The position numbers and the translations under genes were made by a program. The notes beneath the pieces were generated by a model. It searched no databases. It saw only the letters and a list, made by a program, of their open reading frames with translations, and was not told the DNA's origin. Of a stretch of 64,000 nt of DNA, positions 7,738-18,439 are shown one piece after another; the stretch's first letter is position 1, and each line of letters starts with the position of its first letter. This DNA is from Streptomyces sp. NBC_00443 (GTDB taxonomy: Bacteria > Actinomycetota > Actinomycetes > Streptomycetales > Streptomycetaceae). Location of the stretch: contig NZ_CP107917.1 of NCBI RefSeq assembly GCF_036014175.1, forward strand, positions 6,138,001-6,202,000, given 5' to 3'.

Positions 7738-7776
7738 ATGCGTGCCGTACGCCTTCTGCTTAGCGGGCCGCGCTGA
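7738..7776 (+). CDS. leuS leader peptide (attenuation sensor)
   Basis: A 12-codon reading frame, MRAVRLLLSGPR, ends in TGA at 7774-7776. Three consecutive Leu codons (CTT CTG CTT, 7753-7761) include the rare Streptomyces codon CTT twice, as expected for a peptide that senses charged tRNA-Leu. It is followed by RNA stems and an intrinsic terminator and then leuS. Classical leader-peptide attenuation of amino acid genes is known in Streptomyces; its use at leuS here is an inference. Confidence 0.65.
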   Translation: MRAVRLLLSGPR

Positions 7777-7782
7777 TCAGTC

Positions 7783-7850
7783 CCGACCACCGGGTGAATC
7801 GGATGGTCGGAATCGGCGCGGCGTCCCCTCCTGTGCGAGGGGATTTTTCG
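7783..7850 (+). terminator. leuS attenuator: stem plus intrinsic terminator
   Basis: CCGACCA (7783-7789) pairs with TGGTCGG (7804-7810). CCCCTC (7825-7830) pairs with GAGGGG (7837-7842) and is followed by ATTTTT: an intrinsic terminator 54 bp before leuS. A competing pairing is possible between GCCGCGC at the end of the leader peptide (7767-7773) and GCGCGGC (7816-7822), extendable over a bulge into the first bases of the terminator stem. This gives alternative folds that ribosome stalling could select. Confidence 0.6.
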
Positions 7851-7903
7851 TTTCCGGAGAACCGCAGCCGCTTGCAGAGACGATCGATGGAGCTTTGAGG
7901 ATC

Positions 7904-10792
<2,889 letters not shown>

Positions 10793-10872
10793 GCGTGCGC
10801 GTAGGAGCGTAGGCGTGCGGCGATTCGGCGGCTTCGGCCGGATTTGGCGTGGGCTCGGGGTGATCCCCTACG

Positions 10873-10909
10873 GGCAGGTTCGGGGTTCTTCTGGAACTCC
10901 GGGCCTGCC
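10873..10909 (+). terminator. Hairpin after leuS
   Basis: GGCAGG (10873-10878) pairs with CCTGCC (10904-10909), and an inner stem of seven pairs joins 10882-10888 to 10894-10900. There is no clear T tract. It lies 80 bp after the leuS stop. Confidence 0.55.
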
Positions 10910-10970
10910 TGCTGCGTTTACCGTTGGAGAGTGACGCGGTGTGTGCCGCGACCGGTCGGAGGAGGAGCTC

Positions 10971-11765
10971 GTGGAAGCAGTGATCGCAGTCGTCGCCCTG
11001 CTTTTCGTGCTCTTCGTCGTGCTCGGCGTGTACGCCACGGTGAAGGTGGTCGGGGCCGCCAAGCGCCGCGTGGACGAAACCATCACCCATGCCCGGCGCA
11101 CGGTCGAGGACGGCACCCTGCGAGCCAAGTCCTTCGCCCAGCCGGGCGCGGCAGGCGAGCTCGCCCAGCTGCGGCTGAAGCTGCGCACCTCCATGAGGGC
11201 CACCCAGGACGCGCTGCACGCGGGCGTGGCCGAGGACGAGTCTCTCAAGGAGTCCCTCGGCCTCTTCCAACGCCTCAGCGCGCACGGGCACGAACTGGAC
11301 GCCGAGATGCGGCGCCTGGAGTCCGAGCCGGACCGCGCGACCCTCGCCGAGCGGCTGCCCGACCTGCGCGAGCGCACCGAGCGCGTCGTCAAGTCGGCGG
11401 ATGCGCTGCGCTGGGCCGCCCGCGACCGGGCCCGCCGCTTCGCCGCCGACGACCTGGACACCCTCAGCGCGCAGATCGACGTGGAGGCCGGCGCCCTGCG
11501 GCACTGGCAGACGGCGGAGTCCTCCTCCTCGTCCGCTTCTTCTTCCTCCTCGTCGACGCCGCCGCCGTCGGAACGTCCGTCGGCCACCCCGCCCCCGTGG
11601 CCCGAGGCCCCGGCCGCCGAGGCCGCCGGGACGGCCGAGCAGACCTGGCCGGACGCACCTCGGTCGCAGCGGGCCGAGGAGCCGACCCGGCCCGCCATCA
11701 GCCCGGCAGCCCCGCGCCCGACGTACCCCTGGCAGAAGAAACCCCGTCCCGAGAGCACGACTTGA
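10971..11765 (+). CDS. Membrane-anchored coiled-coil protein, unknown function
   Basis: A 264-residue protein. One TM helix at the very N-terminus (VEAVIAVVALLFVLFVVLGVY) is followed by charged helices (~25-185) likely to form coiled coils, a Ser run, and a Pro/Ala-rich tail. No named family is recognised. GTG at 10971 was chosen because GGAGGAGGA lies just upstream and the TM helix then begins at residue 2. The protein is probably cytoplasmic and tethered to the membrane. It sits alone between leuS and the DegV gene. The Ser/Pro tail is low complexity. Confidence 0.72.
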   Translation: MEAVIAVVALLFVLFVVLGVYATVKVVGAAKRRVDETITHARRTVEDGTLRAKSFAQPGAAGELAQLRLKLRTSMRATQDALHAGVAEDESLKESLGLFQRLSAHGHELDAEMRRLESEPDRATLAERLPDLRERTERVVKSADALRWAARDRARRFAADDLDTLSAQIDVEAGALRHWQTAESSSSSASSSSSSTPPPSERPSATPPPWPEAPAAEAAGTAEQTWPDAPRSQRAEEPTRPAISPAAPRPTYPWQKKPRPESTT

Positions 11766-11844
11766 GCCCGGGTGCGCCCGCGCTGATCGGTCAAGGCATT
11801 CCCAGGTGAGCGGGGTCGGACTGCCGCCCGGGCGCTACGCCAGG

Positions 11845-11850
11845 TAACCT
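11845..11850 (+). promoter_or_regulatory. -10 element, leaderless DegV gene
   Basis: TAACCT lies 7 bp before the ATG at 11858, consistent with a leaderless transcript. It is part of TACGCCAGGTAAC, a 13-mer also present in the 7568-7588 palindrome; here the left arm is imperfect. Confidence 0.4.
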
Positions 11851-11857
11851 CCAGCTC

Positions 11858-12703
11858 ATGTCCCGCCATGTCGCGATCGTCACCGATTCAACGGCCTACC
11901 TGCCGCAGCGGACGATGGAGCGCCACGGCATCACAGCGGTGCCCCTGACCGTGGTCGTCGGCGGTCAGGCGCTGGACGAGGGCACCGAGATCTCGACCCG
12001 ATCCCTCGCCCAGGCGTTGCAGAAGCGACGCCCGGTCACCACCTCGCGCCCCAGCCCCGAGGTCTTCGCGGAGCACTACCGCAAGGTCGCTGAGTCCGGC
12101 GCCACCGGCATCGTCTCCCTGCACCTGTCCGCCGAGCTCTCCGGCACCTACGACGCAGCGGTCCTCGCGGCGCGCGAGGCGCCGGTACCGGTGCGGGTGG
12201 TGGACACCGGGATGGTCGCCATGGCGCTGGGCTTCTGCGCCCTTGCGGCGGCCGAGGCGGCGGAGACGGGCGGTACGGTGGACGAGGCCGTCACCGCCGC
12301 GGAGAAGCGGGCCGGGGCCACGGCCGCCTACTTCTACGTCGACACCCTCGAATACTTGCGCCGCGGCGGCCGCATCGGCGCCGCGCAGGCTCTGTTGGGC
12401 TCAGCGCTCGCGGTGAAGCCGCTGCTGCAGCTGGAGGGCGGCCGGATCGGTCCGCTGGAGAAGGTACGGACGGCCTCCAAGGCGATCGCCCGCCTCGAGG
12501 AGATCGCGGCCGACCGGGCGGGCAGCGCGCGGGTCGACATCGCGGTCCACCATCTCACCGCCCCCGACCGGGCGTCGGCGCTGGCGGATCGTTTGCGGGC
12601 GCGGGTGCCGGGGCTGGCCGATCTGCATGTGAGTGAGGTCGGGGCGGTGATCGGGGCGCATACGGGGCCTGGGTTGCTGGGGGTTGTGGTTTCGCCGCGG
12701 TGA
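11858..12703 (+). CDS. DegV family fatty-acid-binding protein
   Basis: A 281-residue DegV protein. Seen: IVTDSTAYLP at the N-terminus, TSRPSPEVF, HLSAELSGTYDAA, and the C-terminal GAVIGAHTGPGLLGV, all family hallmarks. Known role: binding a single fatty acid; some members are FakB partners of the FakA fatty-acid kinase. No fakA is seen in the window, so kinase partnership is unproven. A -10 close to the ATG suggests a leaderless mRNA. The gene precedes comEA-comEC. Confidence 0.92.
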   Translation: MSRHVAIVTDSTAYLPQRTMERHGITAVPLTVVVGGQALDEGTEISTRSLAQALQKRRPVTTSRPSPEVFAEHYRKVAESGATGIVSLHLSAELSGTYDAAVLAAREAPVPVRVVDTGMVAMALGFCALAAAEAAETGGTVDEAVTAAEKRAGATAAYFYVDTLEYLRRGGRIGAAQALLGSALAVKPLLQLEGGRIGPLEKVRTASKAIARLEEIAADRAGSARVDIAVHHLTAPDRASALADRLRARVPGLADLHVSEVGAVIGAHTGPGLLGVVVSPR

Positions 12704-12760
12704 GATTTCGCCGCGGTGACGGCCCTTTTCGTGGGTTGGTCACTCGTGTGGGTGGCGGAG

Positions 12761-12769
12761 TTATCCACA
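12761..12769 (+). promoter_or_regulatory. Single DnaA-box-like site
   Basis: TTATCCACA matches the canonical DnaA box exactly. It lies in the 135-bp gap between the DegV gene and comEA. A lone box can arise by chance and no origin-like cluster is present. Confidence 0.35.
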
Positions 12770-12838
12770 ACTCGCCGGTAATCCCCGGGGATTGAGCAAG
12801 ATCATCGCGAGTGCATCGAGGCGTCCGATGCTCGTCGC

Positions 12839-14271
12839 ATGGCACTTCGATCACGTACACGCACCACGACGGCAACCAGCGGCCCGGGCCGCGGCCCTCA
12901 CTCCGACGTCCGTGCCCGCCGACGCCGACACATGCATGCCCCGGGCCGGTCACGGCCGCGCCATGCGTCCGAGCGAGCGGCGGAGGAGCTGCGGCGAAGG
13001 GCGGAGGTGATTTTCGCCGAACGAGCCGGGGAGTGGGGGAGTCGGGGGCGGGACCACCGGTGGGTGGGGACACGTCTGAGGGGGCTGATCGGCGTGCGGG
13101 GCGTGGGCATGAGCCTGGCCCCGGGGAGTCGGGGGCGGACCTGGGGGGTGCGCTGCGGGTTGGTGGGGTGACGGGTGCGGATGTCCCGGGGGCTGACTGG
13201 CTGCTGGGATCCGATGGCCGGCGCGCTGATGGGCTGGTGGGCACCGTAGCGCCGGGCGCTGATGGGCTGCTGGGCACCGTAGTCCCGGGCGCTGATGGGT
13301 CGCGCGGTTTTGATGTCCCGCGTGCCGAAGGGCTCGTGGCCTCCGATGTCCCGCGTGCGGAAGGGCTCGTGGCCTCCGATGTCCCGCGCGGCGATGGGGC
13401 GAGGGGCGCGGACGTGCCGGATGCCGGTGCGGGTGAGAGGGCTGGTGGCGCGGGTGCCGTCGTGGGTGACGGGGCTGGTGGCGCTGGTGTTGGAGCCGGA
13501 GCCGGAGCCGGTGCCGGTGCCGGGGAGTGGCGGGCGCGTGCCGGGCTGGCTTTGCGGGAGCGGATGCCGGTGTGGTTGCAGGCGAGGTGTGGGCTGGAGC
13601 GGCGGAGCGTGGTTGCGCTCACCGTGGTGCTCGTCCTCGCTGCCGGGTTCGCGGTGCAGCACTTCTGGGCCGGGCGGGCGCTGTCCGTGCGGGCGCCGGA
13701 GGTGGTGCGGGCGGCGGCCTCGTACGGCGGAGAACCGCAGGGAGGACAGCAGCAGGGAGGGGCGAGCGGGCCGAGTACGTCGGCGGCCGTCGGTGCGTCC
13801 GGAGCTGGGGCCACGGCGGCTGCCGAGATCGTCGTGGACGTCAGCGGCAAGGTGCGCGAACCGGGCATCCACCGCCTGCCGGCCGGTTCGCGGGTCGCCG
13901 ACGCCCTGCGCGTAGCCGGTGGGGTGCGGCCCGGCACGAAGACCGACAGCCTCAACCGGGCTCGGTTCCTGGTGGACGGCGAGCAGGTGGTCGTCGGGGG
14001 TCCGGCCGCCGTGTCCGGGGCCGCTCCGGGCACGGGTGTGGGCACGGGCGGTGCGGCGGTCGCGGGGGCGGCACCCGGCGCGCCGGTCGCCCTCAACACA
14101 GCCACTGGGGACCAGCTCGACACCCTCCCGGGCGTCGGCCCGGTCCTGGCCCAGCACATCATCGACTATCGCACCCAGCATGGCGGCTTCCGCTCGGTGG
14201 ACGAGCTGCGCGAGGTCAACGGCATCGGCGACCGCCGTTTCGCCGATCTACGGAATCTCGTGCGGCCATGA
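12839..14271 (+). CDS. comEA: ComEA-like helix-hairpin-helix DNA-binding protein (apparent frameshift)
   Basis: The C-terminal part has a TM helix (SVVALTVVLVLAAGFAVQHF), an SLBB-type segment (VDVSGKVREPGIHRLPAGSRV) and two HhH motifs (LNTATGDQLDTLPGVGPVLA and VDELREVNGIGDRRF): a membrane DNA receptor of the ComEA type. The likely N-terminus (MALRSR..., with ASERAAEELRRRAEVIFAERAGEW) starts at ATG 12839 in another frame, which stops at 13171. The rest is read one base earlier, consistent with a lost base in a G-rich stretch at ~13040-13170. The frame used downstream is also open back to 12811 but looks unlike protein there. A linker of 11-residue repeats precedes the TM helix. The stop overlaps the comEC start (ATGA). 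Confidence 0.75.
13192..13422 (+). repeat. Seven 33-bp in-frame repeats in the comEA linker
   Basis: Seven contiguous 33-bp units encode 11-residue repeats such as ADGLVGTVAPG, ADGLLGTVVPG, AEGLVASDVPR (twice) and GDGARGADVPD. The period keeps the frame of the downstream TM/HhH region, which supports that frame as the coding one here. Confidence 0.85.
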
Positions 14272-16901
14272 TTCACGACGCCCGCGTACCCGACCCCGCG
14301 CCCTCCCGCGCCACCGTCCACGCCGCGTCCGGCAGCCGGCTCGGTGCCTCCCACCCCCGTCAGGAAGGACCGACGGACCTCCGACTCGTCCCGCCCGCGC
14401 TGTCCGCCTGGGCGACGGCGGCCCTGATGCTGGGCGCCCCTGAGAGGTGGGCGGTCGGGGTGGCGGTTGTCTGTCTGCTTGCGGCAGGCGTATTGCTGGT
14501 CGTGCGGCTGGGCGGGGGTGTGGAAGGCGGGCTTGGCGGGTCCCCACCCGGGCAGCCCACCCCACCGCGCAGGCCGAGCACCGTGCCCAGGCGCATCAGC
14601 CGGCCGCGAGCCTCGGTCGCCGCCGTGCTGCTCTGTGTCGCCGCGGCTGCCGTCTCCGCCGGGCTGCACGGGGCCGACCTGCGGCGTGGGCCGGTGCCGG
14701 AGCTGGCGCGGGAGTACGCCACCGTGACCGCCGAGGTAGAGGTGACCTCCGATCCCCGGCTCACCCGAGCTCGGGTCAGAGGGAATCACATGGCGCCGAC
14801 CTCGGTGCTGATCAACGCGGATGTACGACGTGTCGAGGACGCGGACGGCACGGCGGTGGTGACGCGGGCGCCGGTGCTGATGATCGTCGACGCGGGGTGG
14901 GGGTCGGGGTCGTCCAGTGAGGGTGAAGGGGCGCCGCAGTCCTCCCGCGCCCGGCGTTCTCCCTGGCTGGAGCTGCTCCCCTCCACCCGGCTGCGGGTGA
15001 CCGCGCGGTTCGCGCCCGCCCTCGCGGACGGGGACCGGGTGGCGGCCGTGCTGCGGGTGCGGGACCCGGGGGTGCCGCAGGTAGTGGGGGAGCCGTCGGG
15101 GGCGCAGCGGCTGGCGGGGCGGTTGCGGGCCGGGCTGCGGGAAGCGACCGACGGCTTGCCGGCGGATGCGCGAGCACTGCTGCCTGGCCTGGTCGTGGGG
15201 GACACCTCGCGGATCACCGCGGAGCTGGACAAGGCGTTCAAGGAGACCGACCTCGCGCACACGCTCGCCGTCTCCGGCAGCAACCTCACGATCATCCTCG
15301 CCCTGCTCATCGGCCCGCCCGGCCTGGCGCAGCTCGCCGAGCGCCGTGGGCTCGCGCCTCGTCTCGGCATCTCCCTGCGGACGACAGCGCTGCTCGGCGG
15401 GGCGCTCACCCTCGCGTTCGTCGTCGTATGCCGGCCGGACCCGAGCGTGCTGCGGGCCGCGGCCTGCGGAGCCGTCGCGCTGCTCGCCCTGGCGACCGGA
15501 CGCCGTCGGACTCTGATCCCGGCGCTGGCGACGGCCGTACTGCTGCTGGTGCTGTACGACCCGTGGCTGGCCCGCAGTTACGGCTTCCTGCTCTCCGTCC
15601 TGGCCACGGGTGCCCTGCTCACCCTCGCGCCCCGCTGGAGCGCGGCGTTGCGACGGCGCGGGGTGCCGCCGAGGTTGGCCGAGGCACTGGCGGCCGCGGC
15701 TGCAGCGCAGGCGCTGTGCGCTCCGGTCGTGGCGGTGCTGTCGGCTCGGGTGAGCCTGGTGGCGGTGCCGTGCAATCTGCTCGCGGAGTTCGCGATCGCA
15801 CCGGCGACGGTGCTGGGCTTCGCGGCGCTGGCGACGGCGCCGTTGGCGATGCCCGTGGCCAAGGTGCTGGCCTGGTGTGCGGGTTGGCCGACCGGCTGGA
15901 TCGCGGATGTCGCCCGGACCGGCGCCGCGCTGCCCGGCGCGGGAGTGGACTGGCCCGGCAGCTGGACCGGGGCGGCGCTGCTCGCCCTCGCCACGGTGGT
16001 CGCTCTGCTTGCCGGTCGGCTGCTGCTGCGGCACCCCTGGTGGTGCGGTGTCTGCGGGGCGCTGCTCCTGCTGGTGGTGGTGCAGCCGCCGCCGCTGACC
16101 AGGGTGGTCACGGGGTGGCCGCCGCCCGGGTGGCGGTTCGCGATGTGCGATGTGGGGCAGGGCGACGCGACGGTGCTCGCGGCAGGCGACGGGACGGCCG
16201 TGGTCGTGGACGCTGGCCCCGATCCGACGCTGGTCGACCGGTGCCTGCGCACGCTCGGGATCACCCGGGTTCCGCTTGTCGTGCTCACCCACTTCCACGC
16301 CGACCATGTGGCGGGCCTGCCCGGCGTCCTGCGCGGTCGTGCGGTGGGCGCGATCGAGACGACAGGGTACGAAGAGCCCGTGGACCAGGTGGAGTTCGTG
16401 CGCAGGGAGGCGGCCGCTCGGCGCGTTCCCGTGACGCGGGCCGCCGCCGGGGAGGAGCGGCGTGCCGGAGACTTGAGCTGGCAGGTGGTCTGGCCGCCGC
16501 CCTCCCACCCGTCCCTCCCGGCCACGGCCCCGGAGGGTCCGAACGACGCCAGTGTCACCTTGCTCGTCCGGTCGTCCGGGCTGCGGCTTCTGCTGCTCGG
16601 GGATCTCGAACCCCCGGCCCAGCGGGCGCTGTTGAGATCGCCGGCCGGGGCGCTGCTGGGCGGCGTGGACGTGCTCAAGGTGGCCCATCACGGCTCGGCG
16701 TACCAGGACCCCGAGCTCATACGCCGGGCGGCGCCCCGGCTGGCGTTGATCAGCTGTGGCGAGGACAACCCGTACGGCCATCCGGCTCCCAGCACCCTCG
16801 CGGCGCTACGGGCGCAGGGAGCCGTGGTGCTGCGGACGGACGAGGACGGGGCGCTGGCGGTCGCGGGTACGGGCGCGGAGCTGCGGGCGGCGGGAGACTG
16901 A
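14268..16901 (+). CDS. comEC: ComEC/Rec2 family DNA translocation protein
   Basis: An 877-residue polytopic protein. N-terminal TM helices and an OB-like DUF4131 region (~20-290) are followed by the Competence channel domain with HTLAVSGSNLTIILALL and many TM helices (~290-620). The C-terminal metallo-beta-lactamase-like domain (~625-870) has DVGQGDATVL, LTHFHADHVAGLPGVL and KVAHHGSAYQD. Family role: passage of single-stranded DNA across the membrane and degradation of the other strand. The ATG overlaps the comEA stop. Natural competence is not established in Streptomyces, so the in vivo role (uptake, mycelial exchange) is open. Confidence 0.93.
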   Translation: MIHDARVPDPAPSRATVHAASGSRLGASHPRQEGPTDLRLVPPALSAWATAALMLGAPERWAVGVAVVCLLAAGVLLVVRLGGGVEGGLGGSPPGQPTPPRRPSTVPRRISRPRASVAAVLLCVAAAAVSAGLHGADLRRGPVPELAREYATVTAEVEVTSDPRLTRARVRGNHMAPTSVLINADVRRVEDADGTAVVTRAPVLMIVDAGWGSGSSSEGEGAPQSSRARRSPWLELLPSTRLRVTARFAPALADGDRVAAVLRVRDPGVPQVVGEPSGAQRLAGRLRAGLREATDGLPADARALLPGLVVGDTSRITAELDKAFKETDLAHTLAVSGSNLTIILALLIGPPGLAQLAERRGLAPRLGISLRTTALLGGALTLAFVVVCRPDPSVLRAAACGAVALLALATGRRRTLIPALATAVLLLVLYDPWLARSYGFLLSVLATGALLTLAPRWSAALRRRGVPPRLAEALAAAAAAQALCAPVVAVLSARVSLVAVPCNLLAEFAIAPATVLGFAALATAPLAMPVAKVLAWCAGWPTGWIADVARTGAALPGAGVDWPGSWTGAALLALATVVALLAGRLLLRHPWWCGVCGALLLLVVVQPPPLTRVVTGWPPPGWRFAMCDVGQGDATVLAAGDGTAVVVDAGPDPTLVDRCLRTLGITRVPLVVLTHFHADHVAGLPGVLRGRAVGAIETTGYEEPVDQVEFVRREAAARRVPVTRAAAGEERRAGDLSWQVVWPPPSHPSLPATAPEGPNDASVTLLVRSSGLRLLLLGDLEPPAQRALLRSPAGALLGGVDVLKVAHHGSAYQDPELIRRAAPRLALISCGEDNPYGHPAPSTLAALRAQGAVVLRTDEDGALAVAGTGAELRAAGD

Positions 16902-16905
16902 GGGC

Positions 16906-17745
16906 ATGGAATCCGTTGAGGTTGATGCCTATCTCCGCCGCCTGGGGGTCGAGCACCCCGCCTGGCCCACCGTGGCCGTGCTGCGCGAGCTGCAACTGCG
17001 CCATCTGCAGACCGTGCCCTTCGAGAACCTCTCGATCCACCTCGGCGAGGAGATCGTCCTGGAGGAGAAGCGACTGCTGGACAAGGTGGTGGGGGCGCGA
17101 CGGGGTGGGTTCTGCTACGAACTGAACGGGGCGTTCGGGGCGTTGCTCGGCGCGCTGGGTTTCGATGTGACGCTGCTCGCGGGGAGGGTCCATGTGAAGG
17201 AGGAGGAGGTCGGGATTCCCTACGACCACATGGCGCTGAAGGTGCGGACGGTGGACGGGGGCGCGTGGCTGGCGGACGTCGGCTTCGGGGCGCACAGCCA
17301 CTATCCGTTGGAATTCGAGGCGCGGGGTGAGCAGGTGGATCCGGCGGGTGTGTTCCGGATCGTCGAGGCGGGGCCGGACGCGGCGGGAGTGCGCGGCGGG
17401 CACGACGCGGAGGAGGCGGCGGATCTGGAGGTCTCCATGGACGGCAGGGCGGAGTACCGGCTGGAGCAGCGGCCGCGGGCGCTCGGCGACTTCGTGGCCG
17501 GGGCGTGGTGGCACAGCACCTCGCCGGGCTCGCACTTCACGCAGTCGCTGGTGTGTTCGCGGGTGACGAAGGAAGGCGGGCGGATCACCCTCAGCGGCCG
17601 CACCTTCAAGACGACGGCGGCCGACGGGACACGTGAGGAGCGGAAGTTGGGGACGGACGAGGAGGTGCTGGAGGTGTACCGGGAGCGGTTCGGGATCGAG
17701 CTGGACCGGGTGCCGACGGTGCGCAAGCCCAACCGGCACGGCTGA
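16906..17745 (+). CDS. nat: Arylamine N-acetyltransferase
   Basis: A 279-residue NAT. The Cys-His-Asp catalytic triad is visible: RGGFCYELN (Cys ~69), YDHMAL (His ~108) and ADVGFG (Asp ~123). The family acetylates arylamines and hydrazines from acetyl-CoA; relatives also form amide bonds in ansamycin antibiotics, but no such cluster is present here. The ATG lies 4 bp after the comEC stop with a GGGAG-like site in the comEC end, so it is probably in the same transcript. Confidence 0.93.
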   Translation: MESVEVDAYLRRLGVEHPAWPTVAVLRELQLRHLQTVPFENLSIHLGEEIVLEEKRLLDKVVGARRGGFCYELNGAFGALLGALGFDVTLLAGRVHVKEEEVGIPYDHMALKVRTVDGGAWLADVGFGAHSHYPLEFEARGEQVDPAGVFRIVEAGPDAAGVRGGHDAEEAADLEVSMDGRAEYRLEQRPRALGDFVAGAWWHSTSPGSHFTQSLVCSRVTKEGGRITLSGRTFKTTAADGTREERKLGTDEEVLEVYRERFGIELDRVPTVRKPNRHG

Positions 17746-17822
17746 TCCGGCAGGGGCTCGGGCTGGGCGGGCGCGCGGACCCGGCGCACGGTCGTCTCCT
17801 GTCGGTGTCCGAGAATTGCTCC

Positions 17823-18068
17823 GTGAGCGATGTGAGACATGTGCTGGTGCTGCCCGATCGTGACGCGGCGGAGGAGGTCGCGGGGGCGCTCGGGGAGCGG
17901 TTCGGAATCGAGGAGGAGCCGCGGCTGGTGCGGGATGCGCTGGCCGGGGAGGATGATGCCGAGGACGCGCAGTGGCTGCTGGTGCTGCGGGACGAGGCGG
18001 GGCGGCTCGATCCGGGTGAGCTGGATGAGTTCGTGGGGGAGTGGGACGGGTGGCGGGAGGAGCCGTAG
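17823..18068 (+). CDS. Small acidic protein, unknown function (81 aa)
   Basis: An 81-residue acidic protein (HVLVLPDRDAAEEVAGALGERFG ... EDAQWLLVLRDEAGRLDPGELDEFVGEWDGW). No family is recognised; the pattern of short strands and helices suggests a small alpha/beta fold. GTG at 17823 is preferred over GTG 17805 because the conserved-looking part starts just after it; both are possible. It lies between nat and a tandem repeat array and is followed by no classical terminator. Confidence 0.65.
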   Translation: MSDVRHVLVLPDRDAAEEVAGALGERFGIEEEPRLVRDALAGEDDAEDAQWLLVLRDEAGRLDPGELDEFVGEWDGWREEP

Positions 18069-18086
18069 CCGGACGGAGTGACCGGC

Positions 18087-18390
18087 CTGACCGGCCCGCT
18101 GTCCCCGGCCTGACCGGCCCGCTGTCCCCGGCCTGACCGGCCCCGCTGTCCCCGGCCTGACCGGCCCGCTGTCCCCGGCCTGACCGGCCCCGCTGTCCCC
18201 GGCCTGACCGGCCCGCTGTCCCCGGCCTGACCGGCCCGCTGTCCCCGGCCCGACCGGCACCCTGCCCCCGGCCTGGCCAGCCCCCGGCCTGACCGGCACC
18301 CTGTCCCCGGCCTGACCGGCACCGTGCCCCCGGCCTGATCCGCTTCCTGCCCCGGCCCCACCCCACCGCTGACCGGCCCCCTGTCCCCGA
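18087..18390. repeat. 23-bp GC-rich tandem repeat array
   Basis: About 13 units of CTGACCGGCCCGCTGTCCCC-GGC fill the gap before holA. Units 1-7 (18087-18249) are nearly exact, 23 or 24 bp long (an extra C in units 3 and 5). Units 8-13 are diverged, with one shortened to 16 bp. The period is not a multiple of three, so it is not coding. GGCC and CCGG palindromes recur in each unit. Confidence 0.92.
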
Positions 18391-18439
18391 CAGTCCCGAT
18401 CGGCGCTCACTGTCAGTGGCCCGTGCCATCCTTGTCGCG

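Noticed and set aside
7595..7903. N-terminal extension of LeuRS by about 100 residues
   Set aside because: The region holds a -10, leader peptide and terminator, and ATG 7904 gives the normal LeuRS start.
11509..11570. Ser-rich run in the coiled-coil protein as a possible frameshift or repeat insertion
   Set aside because: The TCC/TCG run stays in frame and fits a low-complexity linker.
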